A stretch of DNA of 64,000 nucleotides from Ruegeria sp. EL01 (GTDB lineage Bacteria; Pseudomonadota; Alphaproteobacteria; Rhodobacterales; Rhodobacteraceae): the NCBI RefSeq assembly GCF_900313035.1, contig NZ_OMPS01000003.1, forward strand, positions 241,501-305,500, given 5' to 3'. Each line of letters starts with the position of its first letter. Within the stretch, counting starts at the first letter, position 1. The notes under the pieces were generated by a model. That model saw only the letters and a list, made by a program, of their open reading frames with translations. It did not search any database and was not told the DNA's origin. Position numbers and translations under genes: made by a program. Positions 1-11,118 of the stretch are shown piece after piece.

Positions 1-404
1 GTGTGCTGGAAGGGGCGTTGACCCGCCTGTTCGCTTTTGCCTCGCTCGTGGGTCGCGAGATCGATATGGACCTGACGCAGGATTGCCTGGCCGACGTGCT
101 GCGCGCCTCCGAGCGCAAGATCTCGGTCGAGGAGATCCAGCGCAAGGTGTCGGACTACTACAATATTCGCCTGTCAGACATCATTGGCCCCAAACGCTTG
201 CGGTCTTATGCCCGCCCGCGTCAGGTCGCGATGTATCTGTGCAAACAGCTGACAAGCCGCTCATTGCCCGAAATTGGCCGCCGGTTTGGCGGGCGTGATC
301 ACACCACGGTTATGCATGGCGTCAGGCGTATCGAAGAGCTGAAAGTGACCGACGGCCAGATTGCCGAAGATGTGGAAATGTTGCGTCGTTCGCTCGAAGC
401 CTGA
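1..404 (+). CDS. dnaA: Chromosomal replication initiator DnaA, 3' part
   Basis: Last 134 codons or so of DnaA, cut by the window edge; the frame is open from base 3. DnaA binds DnaA boxes at oriC and opens the duplex for helicase loading. What is present is the end of the AAA+ region and the whole DNA-binding domain IV, with the diagnostic signature GGRDHTTVMHGVRRIE near the C-terminus and the basic helix KRLRSYARPRQVAMYL before it. The order dnaA-dnaN-recF-gyrB downstream is the classical origin-proximal arrangement. The start codon and domains I-III lie outside the window. Confidence 0.97.
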   Translation, partial: VLEGALTRLFAFASLVGREIDMDLTQDCLADVLRASERKISVEEIQRKVSDYYNIRLSDIIGPKRLRSYARPRQVAMYLCKQLTSRSLPEIGRRFGGRDHTTVMHGVRRIEELKVTDGQIAEDVEMLRRSLEA

Positions 405-429
405 GTTAAATCCCCAAACCATTCAGGAA

Positions 430-461
430 CGCCCTGGACTTGATGTCTGGGGCGCTTTCTT
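430..461 (+). terminator. Probable Rho-independent terminator after dnaA
   Basis: Ten-base arms (430-439 and 445-454, two G-T wobbles) around a 5-nt loop, followed by CTTTCTT. It lies 26 nt after the dnaA stop and about 170 nt before dnaN, so dnaN probably has its own promoter in 462-631. The U tract is interrupted, so the terminator is moderate. Confidence 0.6.
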
Positions 462-631
462 GTGCGCTATTGTCCACGGTCGGTGCTGAACTGTGACTGA
501 CGCACCACGTGACTCTTGACGCATTGTGTTTTCCGACCCAGAAATCCATAAAAAATCCTTGTGCCTCAGGGCTGAACCGCTAACTTGCCAGTCCCGCCTA
601 TTTCGGCACTTAAGTCAGAGGAATTGAGGGT

Positions 632-1753
632 ATGAAGATCAGCATCGAACGCGGCACCCTTCTCAAGGCCGTTTCGCAGGCTCAGTCCGTTGTGGAGCGC
701 CGCAACACAATTCCGATCCTGGCCAACGTGCTGATCGAGGCCGAAGGCGACACGGCGCAGTTTCGGGCAACCGATCTGGACATCGAAGTTGTCGACAAAG
801 CCCCGGCACAGGTGGAAAAGGCCGGAGCCACCACGGTTGCGGCAACCACATTGCACGAGATTGTACGAAAGTTGCCAGATGGCGCCTTGGTGACCCTGAC
901 CGCTGACAGCGCTGCGGGTCGGTTGACGGTCGAGGCTGGACGATCGAATTTCTCACTGGCAACTTTGCCGAAAGAAGATTTTCCGGTGATGGCGTCCTCG
1001 GAATATGCATCGAACTTTACCGCGTCCGCAGCCCTGCTGCGTCGATTGTTCGACAAATCAAAATTCGCCATCTCGACCGAAGAAACCCGTTACTACCTGA
1101 ACGGCGTTTATATGCATGTTTCAGATGGATTTGACGGCGGAAAGGTCCTGCGGTGTGTGGCTACGGATGGGCATCGACTGGCGCGTATTGATGCCGATCT
1201 GCCTGACGGTGCAGCGGATATGCCGGGTGTGATTGTGCCCAGAAAGACGGTGGGCGAGCTGCGTAAGCTGCTGGAAGATGACGAAATGGACATTGCCGTC
1301 TCGGTCAGTGAAACCAAGATTCGCTTTGCAACGCCAGATATTACGCTGACCTCCAAGGTGATTGACGGCACCTTCCCGGACTACACCCGTGTCATTCCAC
1401 AAGGGAACAATCGGAAGCTGGAAGTTGACGCAGCCGAGTTTGCGCAGGCCGTAGACCGCGTTGCGACTGTGTCGTCGGAACGGTCCCGTGCCGTCAAACT
1501 GCAGCTTGATGCGGACAGGCTTGTCCTATCGGTGAATGCACCCGACAGCGGTGCTGCCGAAGAAGAGCTGGCTGTGGCCTATGGCGATGAACGGCTGGAG
1601 ATTGGGTTTAACGCCAAGTACCTGCTGGAAATCGCCTCTCAGGTGGATCGGGAGAACGCTGTTTTCATGTTTAACTCGGCGGGCGACCCGACTTTGATGC
1701 GCGAAGGCAATGATCAGAGCGCCGTCTATGTCGTCATGCCGATGCGCGTCTGA
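632..1753 (+). CDS. dnaN: DNA polymerase III beta subunit (sliding clamp)
   Basis: 373-residue beta clamp, the usual family length. It encircles DNA as a dimer and tethers DNA polymerase III and other polymerases; the DinB, ImuB and DnaE2 proteins encoded elsewhere in this window belong to clamp-using families. The N-terminus MKISIERGTLLKAVSQAQSV and the C-terminus ending in VVMPMRV (the M-P-M-R tail of the hydrophobic cleft) are typical, and three repeated clamp folds fit the length. The ATG is preceded by a GAGGAATTGAGGG ribosome site. It follows dnaA and precedes recF in the standard order. Confidence 0.98.
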   Translation: MKISIERGTLLKAVSQAQSVVERRNTIPILANVLIEAEGDTAQFRATDLDIEVVDKAPAQVEKAGATTVAATTLHEIVRKLPDGALVTLTADSAAGRLTVEAGRSNFSLATLPKEDFPVMASSEYASNFTASAALLRRLFDKSKFAISTEETRYYLNGVYMHVSDGFDGGKVLRCVATDGHRLARIDADLPDGAADMPGVIVPRKTVGELRKLLEDDEMDIAVSVSETKIRFATPDITLTSKVIDGTFPDYTRVIPQGNNRKLEVDAAEFAQAVDRVATVSSERSRAVKLQLDADRLVLSVNAPDSGAAEEELAVAYGDERLEIGFNAKYLLEIASQVDRENAVFMFNSAGDPTLMREGNDQSAVYVVMPMRV

Positions 1754-1812
1754 TCGCGCTGACGCGCGATGCCTCCGGCGCGAGTATTTTTGAAAAGATG
1801 AAGGGAGGGGTC

Positions 1813-2910
1813 ATGGCTTTGGCCCTGACCGAGCTGACGGTCTCGCATTTTCGGTCGCACAAACTGTCGCGATTGTCGCTGGACGGGCGACCTGTGGTTA
1901 TTCATGGGCCAAATGGCGCGGGTAAGACGAACATCCTTGAAGCCGCCTCTTTGTTTTCACCTGGACGCGGGCTGCGTCGGGCCAGCGCGGCTGAAATGAC
2001 CCGCAGGCCCGAAGCGCTGGGCTGGAAGTTGTCCGGCGTACTGGATTCGCTTGGGCAGCGATCCGAAATCGAAACCTGGTCCGAGTCGGGCGCGGCGCGG
2101 CAGGTTCGGATTGACGACAAAGCCTCCAGCCAGATTGAACTGGGCAAGCTGGCGCGGATTGTCTGGCTGGTTCCGTCAATGGACAGGCTATGGATCGAAG
2201 GGGCCGAAGGGCGACGACGGTTTCTGGACCGGATTGCCCTGAGTTTTGACCCTGCCCACGCCGAAGCCTCACTGAACTATGAAAAATCCATGCGTGAACG
2301 CAATCGGCTGCTTAAGGAACAGGTGCGGGACCCCCATTGGTATGCCGCGTTGGAAGGGCAGATGGCCGACACTGGCTTTCGTATACACGCGACGCGCGAG
2401 GCCGCGCTGGATCATCTGAGGGCGGCACAGGATCAAGCTGAAACTGCCTTTCCATCGGCCGAGTTGGAGCTTGTTCAAACCGAAGGCGCAATGCCGACGA
2501 CTGCCAGTGATCTGTGTGACGCTTTGGCCGAAAGTCGGTTTCGCGATCTGGCGGCAGGGCGGACTTTGGTCGGGCCACACCGGTCGGATCTGTATGGTGT
2601 CTTTTCCGCCAAGGGGGTTCCCGCGAAGGATTGCTCGACAGGGGAGCAAAAAGCGCTGCTTGTCTCGCTGATCCTGTCGAACGCGCGCGCCTTGGCCGGG
2701 ATGGTTGGGGCGCCGCCGATTGTATTGCTGGATGAGGTGGCCGCGCATCTGGATGCGGCGCGCCGGGGTGCATTGTATGATGAGATTTGCGCGCTGGGCG
2801 CTCAGGCCTGGATGACGGGTACCGGGCCTGAGCTGTTTGCCGAACTGGGTGATCGGGCCCAGTCACTGGTTGTAACCGAAGGCCGAGACGGCTCGGTCGT
2901 GACGACCTAG
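1813..2910 (+). CDS. recF: DNA replication and repair protein RecF
   Basis: About 365 residues. RecF is an SMC-like ATPase that helps RecO/RecR load RecA at single-strand gaps. Walker A is GPNGAGKTN, the signature region is STGEQKALL and Walker B is IVLLDEVAAHLD near the C-terminus, all in the expected order. An ATG at 1798 is in frame, but the start at 1813 is preferred because AAGGGAGGGG sits directly before it and the product then begins MALALTELTVSHFRSH as in relatives. It lies 59 nt after dnaN and ends tail-to-tail, overlapping by 4 nt, with the gene on the other strand. Confidence 0.96.
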   Translation: MALALTELTVSHFRSHKLSRLSLDGRPVVIHGPNGAGKTNILEAASLFSPGRGLRRASAAEMTRRPEALGWKLSGVLDSLGQRSEIETWSESGAARQVRIDDKASSQIELGKLARIVWLVPSMDRLWIEGAEGRRRFLDRIALSFDPAHAEASLNYEKSMRERNRLLKEQVRDPHWYAALEGQMADTGFRIHATREAALDHLRAAQDQAETAFPSAELELVQTEGAMPTTASDLCDALAESRFRDLAAGRTLVGPHRSDLYGVFSAKGVPAKDCSTGEQKALLVSLILSNARALAGMVGAPPIVLLDEVAAHLDAARRGALYDEICALGAQAWMTGTGPELFAELGDRAQSLVVTEGRDGSVVTT

Positions 2911-3473
2911 GCCGGTTCGCTGACTTTACGTTCCCAAAGGAAACCGCGCATAACTTCGTCCACCGGTGTCTGCGCCATGTGGTTGGCGTAATTCGACATC
3001 GTTTTCTGCGCGAGACCCAGGATCACATCCAATACAGCGCGGTGCGAATAACCGGCCTCAAAGAACGCTTGCAATTCTGCGTCGGTTACGTTTCCACGCT
3101 GGTTCATTACCTGCAAAGTAAATGTGCGCAGCGCGTTCAGCTTGGCGGTGGGCAGAGGTGTCTCATCGCGCAACGCGTTGGTGATGTCGTCCGAGACCTT
3201 CATCATCTTGGCGATTCCGGTATGGGCGGGCACGCAGTAGTGGCATTCATTTTCAACGTTAATGGTCTGCCAGACAACGGTTTTCTCATCATTGTCGAAA
3301 TCGGTCTGCAGGAACAGGTGATGCAGAACCTGATAGCCTTCCAGGTGTTGAGGGCTTTCTGACATGACTTTGTGCAACCCTGGAAGACGCCCGAATGCAG
3401 CCTGCGACTTTTCGAGTAGTGGTTTGGACCCGTTCGGGGCGGTTTCGAGGTCATGAGAGGGGAAGTCAGCCAT
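2907..3473 (-). CDS. Carboxymuconolactone decarboxylase / AhpD-like protein
   Basis: 188 residues from the ATG at 3473, which has an AAGGAG site 8 nt upstream; the open frame continues to 3557 but without family-like sequence. The motif ECHYCVPAHTG is the CxxC plus downstream His of AhpD-type peroxidase/CMD proteins, whose cysteine pair does thiol redox chemistry against peroxides. The exact substrate cannot be read from sequence. It is divergent from a TetR gene across two near-identical operator-like repeats, so it is probably that regulator's main target. The 3' end overlaps recF by 4 nt on the opposite strand. Confidence 0.85.
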   Translation of the reverse strand: MADFPSHDLETAPNGSKPLLEKSQAAFGRLPGLHKVMSESPQHLEGYQVLHHLFLQTDFDNDEKTVVWQTINVENECHYCVPAHTGIAKMMKVSDDITNALRDETPLPTAKLNALRTFTLQVMNQRGNVTDAELQAFFEAGYSHRAVLDVILGLAQKTMSNYANHMAQTPVDEVMRGFLWERKVSEPA

Positions 3474-3517
3474 GTCGGAACTCCTTTTCTGGCGCGATGT
3501 TGTGGAAATAGGCTTTC

Positions 3518-3558
3518 TTGAGTGACCGTTCAAGTATATATTTGAGTGATCGTTCAAG
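3518..3558. promoter_or_regulatory. Tandem operator pair between AhpD-like gene and tetR
   Basis: Two 17-bp copies, TTGAGTGACCGTTCAAG (3518-3534) and TTGAGTGATCGTTCAAG (3542-3558), differ at one base and sit 24 bp apart. Each has the TTGA / TCAA dyad ends expected of a dimeric repressor site. They fill the space between the divergent starts at 3473 and 3573. Confidence 0.7.
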
Positions 3559-3572
3559 AATTGGTGAAGCTG

Positions 3573-4145
3573 ATGCCACGCAAACCCGAATATGACCGTG
3601 ATGCCCTGATCGCGCAGGCACGCGATGTCTTCTGGCGTCAGGGCTGGGCGGGAACATCGCTGAAAGATTTGGAGCGTGAGTTGAAACTGAATCCGGGCAG
3701 TTTCTATGCTGCGTTCGGCTCCAAAGACGCGCTCTATGCTTTGGCATTGGAGCGCTACACACAGGATGGGATTGCGCGACTGTCGGCGCTGGCCGACGAT
3801 TTAGGGCCCAAGGCCGCGCTCATGGCGCAACCCAAGCGCGTGATCGAAGATGCACTGGCCCCTACAAAAGCCTGCATGTTGGCAAAGACCTTTGCCGAAT
3901 TGCAGGCCAAGGATCATGATCTGGCGCAAAAGGCAGCTGCGAATTTGAGTCAGATGATGGCCTGTTTCGCGAACCTGTTCAGGCGTGCACAAACTGCAGG
4001 TGAGATCGGCCCTGAGCACGACCCTGATCGGCTGGCGACGCGGTATCAATCCGACCTTTTGGGTCTGCGATTGTCGGCGGAACGCAGTGATGTGGACGCG
4101 CGGGCAATAGCCGTGGATATCGCTGCAGATATTGATAGGCTTTGA
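3573..4145 (+). CDS. TetR/AcrR family transcriptional regulator
   Basis: 190 residues from the ATG at 3573 (product begins MPRKPEYDRDAL); the upstream in-frame codon at 3546 falls inside the operator repeats and is rejected. The N-terminal helix-turn-helix is RDVFWRQGWAGTSLKDLERE followed by LNPGSFYAAFGSKDALY, the classic TetR recognition helix and F-x-S-K-D-x-L turn. The C-terminal ligand-binding domain is unassigned. Divergent placement from the AhpD-like gene with a shared tandem operator suggests autorepression and control of that gene, perhaps in response to an electrophile or oxidant (inference). Confidence 0.88.
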   Translation: MPRKPEYDRDALIAQARDVFWRQGWAGTSLKDLERELKLNPGSFYAAFGSKDALYALALERYTQDGIARLSALADDLGPKAALMAQPKRVIEDALAPTKACMLAKTFAELQAKDHDLAQKAAANLSQMMACFANLFRRAQTAGEIGPEHDPDRLATRYQSDLLGLRLSAERSDVDARAIAVDIAADIDRL

Positions 4146-4249
4146 CGCGACGACCGCGGGCGATCGTGTCGAACACAAACATACAGCAGCAACACAAAAT
4201 ATTGGGGGATCGCGTGACAATCCCTACCAGAGAACGTATAAGTTCCTAA

Positions 4250-6688
<2,439 letters not shown>

Positions 6689-6706
6689 GTTGTTGTAGGT
6701 TCAGGT

Positions 6707-6738
6707 ATAACTTTGCACTTAGAGCATAACTTTGCACT
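6707..6738. repeat. Short direct repeat after gyrB
   Basis: The 13-mer ATAACTTTGCACT occurs at 6707-6719 and 6726-6738, a 19-bp period. The rest of 6689-6900 shows no gene. Confidence 0.6.
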
Positions 6739-6900
6739 CCGGCGTGAACGCCTGGGGAAAAATGGGTCGTGGCAAGCCCTAAATTAGAGGACGTAGCGGG
6801 CGCAGCACTCGTCAGTATAGGGCGAGAAGCTGTCCTTGGGGACAAAAGTGCGTTTCGCGTTGGATCTGATCCGATACACCTGCTGTAGGGATCCCCATAG

Positions 6901-6952
6901 CACTGCGGATACTCAGCCGAGTGGGTATCCGCAGTGCAGAAAACAATTTTTT
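6901..6952 (+). terminator. Long perfect hairpin, probable terminator
   Basis: Twelve-base perfect arms, CACTGCGGATAC at 6901-6912 and GTATCCGCAGTG at 6925-6936, with an inner ACTC/GAGT pairing possible, followed by a T run at 6947-6952. It stands between the convergent gyrB and enoyl-CoA hydratase genes. The T run is 10 nt from the stem, further than ideal, so it may be a bidirectional or protective hairpin. Confidence 0.5.
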
Positions 6953-6973
6953 GTCCAAAGAGTTAGCGAACCT

Positions 6974-7828
6974 TCACTTGTCGGAATCAAATGGCTGGTT
7001 TCCCGTCCAGTCGAACGAACCCTGATCCCTTTCCTCTACCGCTTGTTTCCAGCCGACCTTTTCGACACGGGCCTTGAAGTTCATACCCTCCGGGGAATGG
7101 CGCGTGATGCCGTCGAATACAGTCGCCAGACGTTGAGTCTGGTTGATCCTCTCCTCGACGGCGGAATTGATCACCATCTTCTGCATGGCCAGCTGGTTGA
7201 CCGGCACAGTTGCCATACGCCCGGCCAGGGCCTCGACAGCATCGTCCAACTGATCATCCGGAACCGATTTCAGTATCAACCCCATCTCAGCGGCCTCAAC
7301 GCCTGAAATTTTGTCACCGGTGAACATCATCCGCTTCGCCTTCTCCGGGCCCAGCCGATGCACCCACATCGCTGTGGTCGGGCATCCCCAGACCCGGGTC
7401 GGCATGTAACCAATCTGTGCGGTATCTCCCATGATTGTCAGATCTGCGCAGAGGGCAATATCCGACCCGCCAGCGACGGCGAAACCATGGACTTTGCACA
7501 CGACCGGCTTCATCGCCCGGAACAGCGACATGAAGTTCTGAGTGTTCGCCCACATGAACTGGAAGTCCTGCATCGGATCCCAGGGCATCTCCTGCACTAC
7601 CGTGTTGGGGCCGTTGCCTTCGGCATAGTGCGCCAGATCATAGCCTGAACAAAACGCCTTGCCCGCTCCGGCCAGAACCATCACATGAATGCCTGGGTCT
7701 GCGTCTGCCCGCCCTACAGCGGCGGCAAGTTCGCGCGGCAGATCATCGTCAATCGCGTTCATCACGTCCGGGCGGTTCAAGGTGATCCGCCCAATGCGGC
7801 CATCTTTTTCATAGAGAACTTAGGTCAT
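6974..7828 (-). pseudogene. Enoyl-CoA hydratase (crotonase) gene with stop at codon 3
   Basis: The frame from 7780 to 6974 encodes 268 residues of a crotonase-fold hydratase: LNRPDVMNAI, oxyanion-hole segments GAGKAFCSGYDL and GFAVAGGSDIALCAD, and GYMPTRVWGCP. The family N-terminus continues upstream in the same frame to an ATG at 7828, 2 nt after the aldehyde dehydrogenase stop. It reads M-T-stop-VLYEKDGRIGRIT and joins directly to LNRP. The stop is TAA at 7820-7822, one base from GAA (Glu). The only in-frame restarts (TTG 7780, GTG 7765-7768, ATG 7762-7765) would lose beta-strand 1. Either the gene is inactivated or a weak restart gives a shortened protein. Confidence 0.8.
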
Positions 7829-7830
7829 GT

Positions 7831-9264
7831 TCACTGCCAATCGCTGACGGCTTTGACTTCAAGGAACTCTTCCAATCCCCAGACGCCGCCTTCACGGCCA
7901 TTTCCGGACTGCTTCATTCCGCCAAAGGGGGATCCGGCGCCGCCGAATTTGCCGTTCATTTCAACCATGCCTGAACGGAGTTGCCTCGCCACCCGGCGTG
8001 CGCGGGCCTTATCAGCGGTCTGGACATAGTTGGTCAGGCCATAGGGGGTATCGTTTGCCAATGCGATGGCCTCTTCTTCGGTATCAAACGGAGCCATGAC
8101 CAGAACCGGGCCAAAGACTTCCTCTTTCCAAAGTGTCATGTCCGAGGTGACGTCCGCGAAGACGGTGGGCCTGATAAAGTAACCACGCTCCAGCCCTTCG
8201 GGCCGCCCTAATCCACCAGCAACCAGCGTCGCTCTTTCGTCGAACCCGCGTTTGATCAGGTACTGAATCTTGTTGAATTGCGTATCGGAGACAACTGGCC
8301 CAATTTGCCGGCCTTCAACGTCCGCCGGACCGATCTCGGTCTTCTCAGCAATGGCACGCGCAGTTTCGACAGCCTGATCATAGATGGAGCGTTCCACAAG
8401 CATCCGGGTTGGTGCGTTGCAGGACTGGCCGGAATTGTTGAAGCAATGGCGCAAACCGCGCGCGACTGCTTTTTCGTCTGCATCAGCAAAGATGATGTTG
8501 GCGCCTTTGCCGCCCAGCTCAAGGCTTACGCGTTTGACAGTGTCTGCCGCGGATTTGCTGATCGCTATGCCTGCACGGGTCGAGCCGGTGAAGCTGACCA
8601 TATCCACGTCCGGATGTGCGGTGAGGGCGCTGCCCACGCCTGCGCCATCTCCATTGACCAGATTGAAGACACCTGGCGGAAAACCTGCTTCGTCAATCAC
8701 TTCGGCCAGCAGCATGACGCTGAGCGGTGCCTGCTCGGCGGGCTTCAAAACCATCGTGCAACCCGCTGCCAATGCAGGCGCGACTTTGAGCATCACCTGG
8801 TTCATCGGCCAGTTCCAAGGTGTGATCAGAGCGCAGACCCCGACCGGTTCATGGAAGATCATGTCACCCGGTGCGTGATCTCCCAAGGGGTGCTCGAAAG
8901 CAAATGACCTAGCGGCACGGATGGTGTTCTTGAGATGCCCGGCGCCGGCGCCCACCTGTGCCGTACTTGCCAATGCAATGGGTGCGCCCATCTCCTGGCT
9001 GATCGCTTGCGCCATTTCCTTTGCGCGCCCTTTGTAGGTTTCCATCAGTCGTTCCAACGCAGCGATACGCTCCTGGGGCTCAGTCGCCGCCCAGACCGGG
9101 AAGGCAGACTTGGCCGCTGCAACGGCCGCATCGGTATCAGCAGGACCGCCCAGCGAGATTATGGCGATCCGTTCCTCGGTCGAGGGGTTCTCCACGGCCA
9201 TCTCGCGCCCGTCAACCGAGGCAACCCAATGTCCATTGATGTAGTGTTTTGTCATGATGTTCAT
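7831..9264 (-). CDS. NAD(P)-dependent aldehyde dehydrogenase
   Basis: 477 residues, normal for the superfamily. It oxidises an aldehyde to the acid or acyl-CoA with NAD(P)+; the substrate is not readable. The conserved LELGGKGANIIF (general-base Glu), FNNSGQSCNAPTR (catalytic Cys) and DMVSFTGSTRAG (Rossmann) motifs are all intact. The ATG at 9264 follows an AAGGGA site; a second ATG at 9255 is possible. It is the middle gene of a minus-strand acyl-CoA ligase/dehydrogenase/hydratase operon, and the stop is 2 nt before the hydratase ATG, implying translational coupling. It is the only one of the three that looks intact. Confidence 0.92.
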   Translation of the reverse strand: MNIMTKHYINGHWVASVDGREMAVENPSTEERIAIISLGGPADTDAAVAAAKSAFPVWAATEPQERIAALERLMETYKGRAKEMAQAISQEMGAPIALASTAQVGAGAGHLKNTIRAARSFAFEHPLGDHAPGDMIFHEPVGVCALITPWNWPMNQVMLKVAPALAAGCTMVLKPAEQAPLSVMLLAEVIDEAGFPPGVFNLVNGDGAGVGSALTAHPDVDMVSFTGSTRAGIAISKSAADTVKRVSLELGGKGANIIFADADEKAVARGLRHCFNNSGQSCNAPTRMLVERSIYDQAVETARAIAEKTEIGPADVEGRQIGPVVSDTQFNKIQYLIKRGFDERATLVAGGLGRPEGLERGYFIRPTVFADVTSDMTLWKEEVFGPVLVMAPFDTEEEAIALANDTPYGLTNYVQTADKARARRVARQLRSGMVEMNGKFGGAGSPFGGMKQSGNGREGGVWGLEEFLEVKAVSDWQ

Positions 9265-9279
9265 GGCGTTCCCTTTCGG

Positions 9280-10485
9280 TCAGAGTTCATGGAAATCTCC
9301 AGCGGCAAAGCGGTCGCGGAGAATAAATTTCTGGATCTTGCCGGAACCGGTCAGGGGAAACTCATCCACCTGCACCCAGACATTCGGTGTTTTCTGCGGC
9401 GACATGTTTGCGCGGCAATGCGCGTGAAGTTCTGCCTTTGCGAGCGGTTTGCTGCGGCGGATGAACGCGCCGATCAGTTCACCCCACTTAGGGTCCGGCA
9501 AGCCGACGACTGCAACCTCGGCAACGTCAGGGTGCTCCAGCAGACAGTTCTCGATCTCCGCAGGGAAGTGGTTCTCGCCGCCCCGGATGATCATCTCTTT
9601 GACACGGCCGGTGACGCTCACATATCCGCGCGCGTCCATCCGGCCCAGATCACCGGTATGCAGCCAGCCATCCGCATGCACCGTCTCGGATGTGGCCTTG
9701 GGATTGTCGTTAAATTCCAGCAACACACAGGGGCCGCGGGCGCAGATCTCTCCGACCTCCCCTATGGCGACTGCACGGTTATCATCGACACTGCGGATCG
9801 AAACCTCGGTTTGCGCAACCGGTTGTCCTGCTGTGTTGCAAATGTCTTCAATGCCATCAGACAGATGGTGCTGTGTGATCACCGGGCAGTGTTCAGTCTG
9901 CCCGTAGAGTGTCGAGAACCCGGCCCCCATCAGGTTTTGCACCCTGCGGACCAGTTCCGGTGCTACCATGGAGCCGCCGCAACTGACCACCTTCAGCGCA
10001 GACAGGTCCCGCGGGCGTATTTCCTGCGCGTCCAGAAGCGCCACCACCATGGTTGGTACGCCAAGGATGATGTTAGCGCGGCACGCTTCAAGCTGATCCA
10101 GAACCACTTCCGGGTCGAACAAGCTGATCAATACCATCCGGCAGCCTGCCTGAAGGCATCCCAGCGTGACCATTCCACAGCCAGACGTATGGAACATCGG
10201 CATGACATTGACCCAGGATGTTTTTTCGGTCGCTCCGCACCGGGTGGCGTAGAAACGTGCATTGTTGACCAGTCCGCGGTGGCTGAGCACGGCCCCTTTA
10301 GGGAAACCGGTGGTTCCGCTGGTGTACTGGATCATTGCGGCGTCGCCCGGAGCAATGTTTGGCATAGAGACTGGGCGGGATCCAAAGGCAAACAGGGCCG
10401 GACTCTCCATGTCAGTGACTTCCCGCACAGCCGGGATGCCAGCAGCAACGTCCGCCCGGCTTGATTGCTGTCCAAATCGTGCGGG
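9280..10485 (-). pseudogene. Acyl-CoA synthetase (AMP-forming), 5'-truncated
   Basis: The sequence carries the AMP-binding motif YTSGTTGFPKGA, the YGQTEHCPV region, GWLHTGDLGRMD, GRVKEMIIRGGENHFPAEIE and the SGKIQK lysine motif, so the ligase core and C-terminal lid are present. The longest product from a start codon is 382 residues (GTG 10428), against 500-550 for the family: roughly 150 N-terminal residues are missing. Family-like sequence (ADVAAGIPAVREVTDM) continues a little upstream, then the frame meets TAG at 10486-10488, and beyond it the DNA becomes AT-rich and non-coding. The simplest reading is a deletion or insertion junction near 10.46-10.50 kb. The fragment may be expressed but is probably inactive. 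Confidence 0.8.
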
Positions 10486-10500
10486 CTATGAGCCTACGAA

Positions 10501-10660
10501 TGTCTGAATTGATAACTCACTAAATGTTCTATCACCAACGCTAACTCCATTAGTTCGATAACACATAGAGTCTATAATATTTGACACCAGGTATAGTATA
10601 TCATACTTATCGTACAAAATACTGGACACAAATCAACCGCATGCCGCACCACGGAGGCCC
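10501..10660. other. AT-rich junction, no gene seen
   Basis: This short stretch is clearly more AT-rich than its neighbours and separates the broken acyl-CoA synthetase from the accessory segment. It may hold the promoter of the downstream membrane protein. No inverted ends or target duplication were seen by eye. Confidence 0.5.
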
Positions 10661-10665
10661 CGGAA

Positions 10666-11115
10666 ATGACCTACCAGGATCGCAACACTGTCGTCTCGAT
10701 CTTTGTGAATCTTGCTGTCAGTGCCTTCATCGTTTTTCGACTTCTGGACATGAATGCCTCTGGGATGTTCGATGGGCCTGATGCCGTGAACAACTGGGCC
10801 CGAATGGTGATCTGGTTAATCCCTATGGGGATTGTCGTTACCATAATTGGCACTATTCTGTTCAATATTGGTTTTGCAATAGTGACACGCGAACCCAAAC
10901 CCAGTTTCGTCGTCGATGAACGTGACAAAATGTTCGAACGCCGTGGCAGCCTCGCGATCATTGTCTTCGCAGGCGCAGGCTTTGTCTCTGCCGTCCTGGC
11001 CATGGCCTTGAATGCGTCTGCGCTGATTGGGTTTAATATCATCTATTTCGGAATGGCATTCGGGTCTTTTGCGGCTGATATCGTCAAATTTGCTAGCTAT
11101 CGGCGTGGGTACTGA
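10666..11115 (+). CDS. Small integral membrane protein paired with an XRE regulator
   Basis: 149 residues with about four membrane segments (roughly 8-26, 44-68, 90-112 and 118-140), hydrophilic loops and a basic C-terminus KFASYRRGY. The middle loop has DERDKMFERRGS, the ERD pattern seen in small membrane proteins that sit next to YozG-like regulators. I do not recognise a catalytic motif. The stop is 3 nt before the next ATG, so both genes are in one operon. Its job is unknown; a membrane sensor or immunity-like partner for the regulator is one idea. Confidence 0.7.
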   Translation: MTYQDRNTVVSIFVNLAVSAFIVFRLLDMNASGMFDGPDAVNNWARMVIWLIPMGIVVTIIGTILFNIGFAIVTREPKPSFVVDERDKMFERRGSLAIIVFAGAGFVSAVLAMALNASALIGFNIIYFGMAFGSFAADIVKFASYRRGY

Positions 11116-11118
11116 ACC

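Noticed and set aside
8935-10464. 509-codon plus-strand frame
   Set aside because: It is antisense to the acyl-CoA synthetase and aldehyde dehydrogenase, whose motifs are clear; a shadow of GC-rich codon use.
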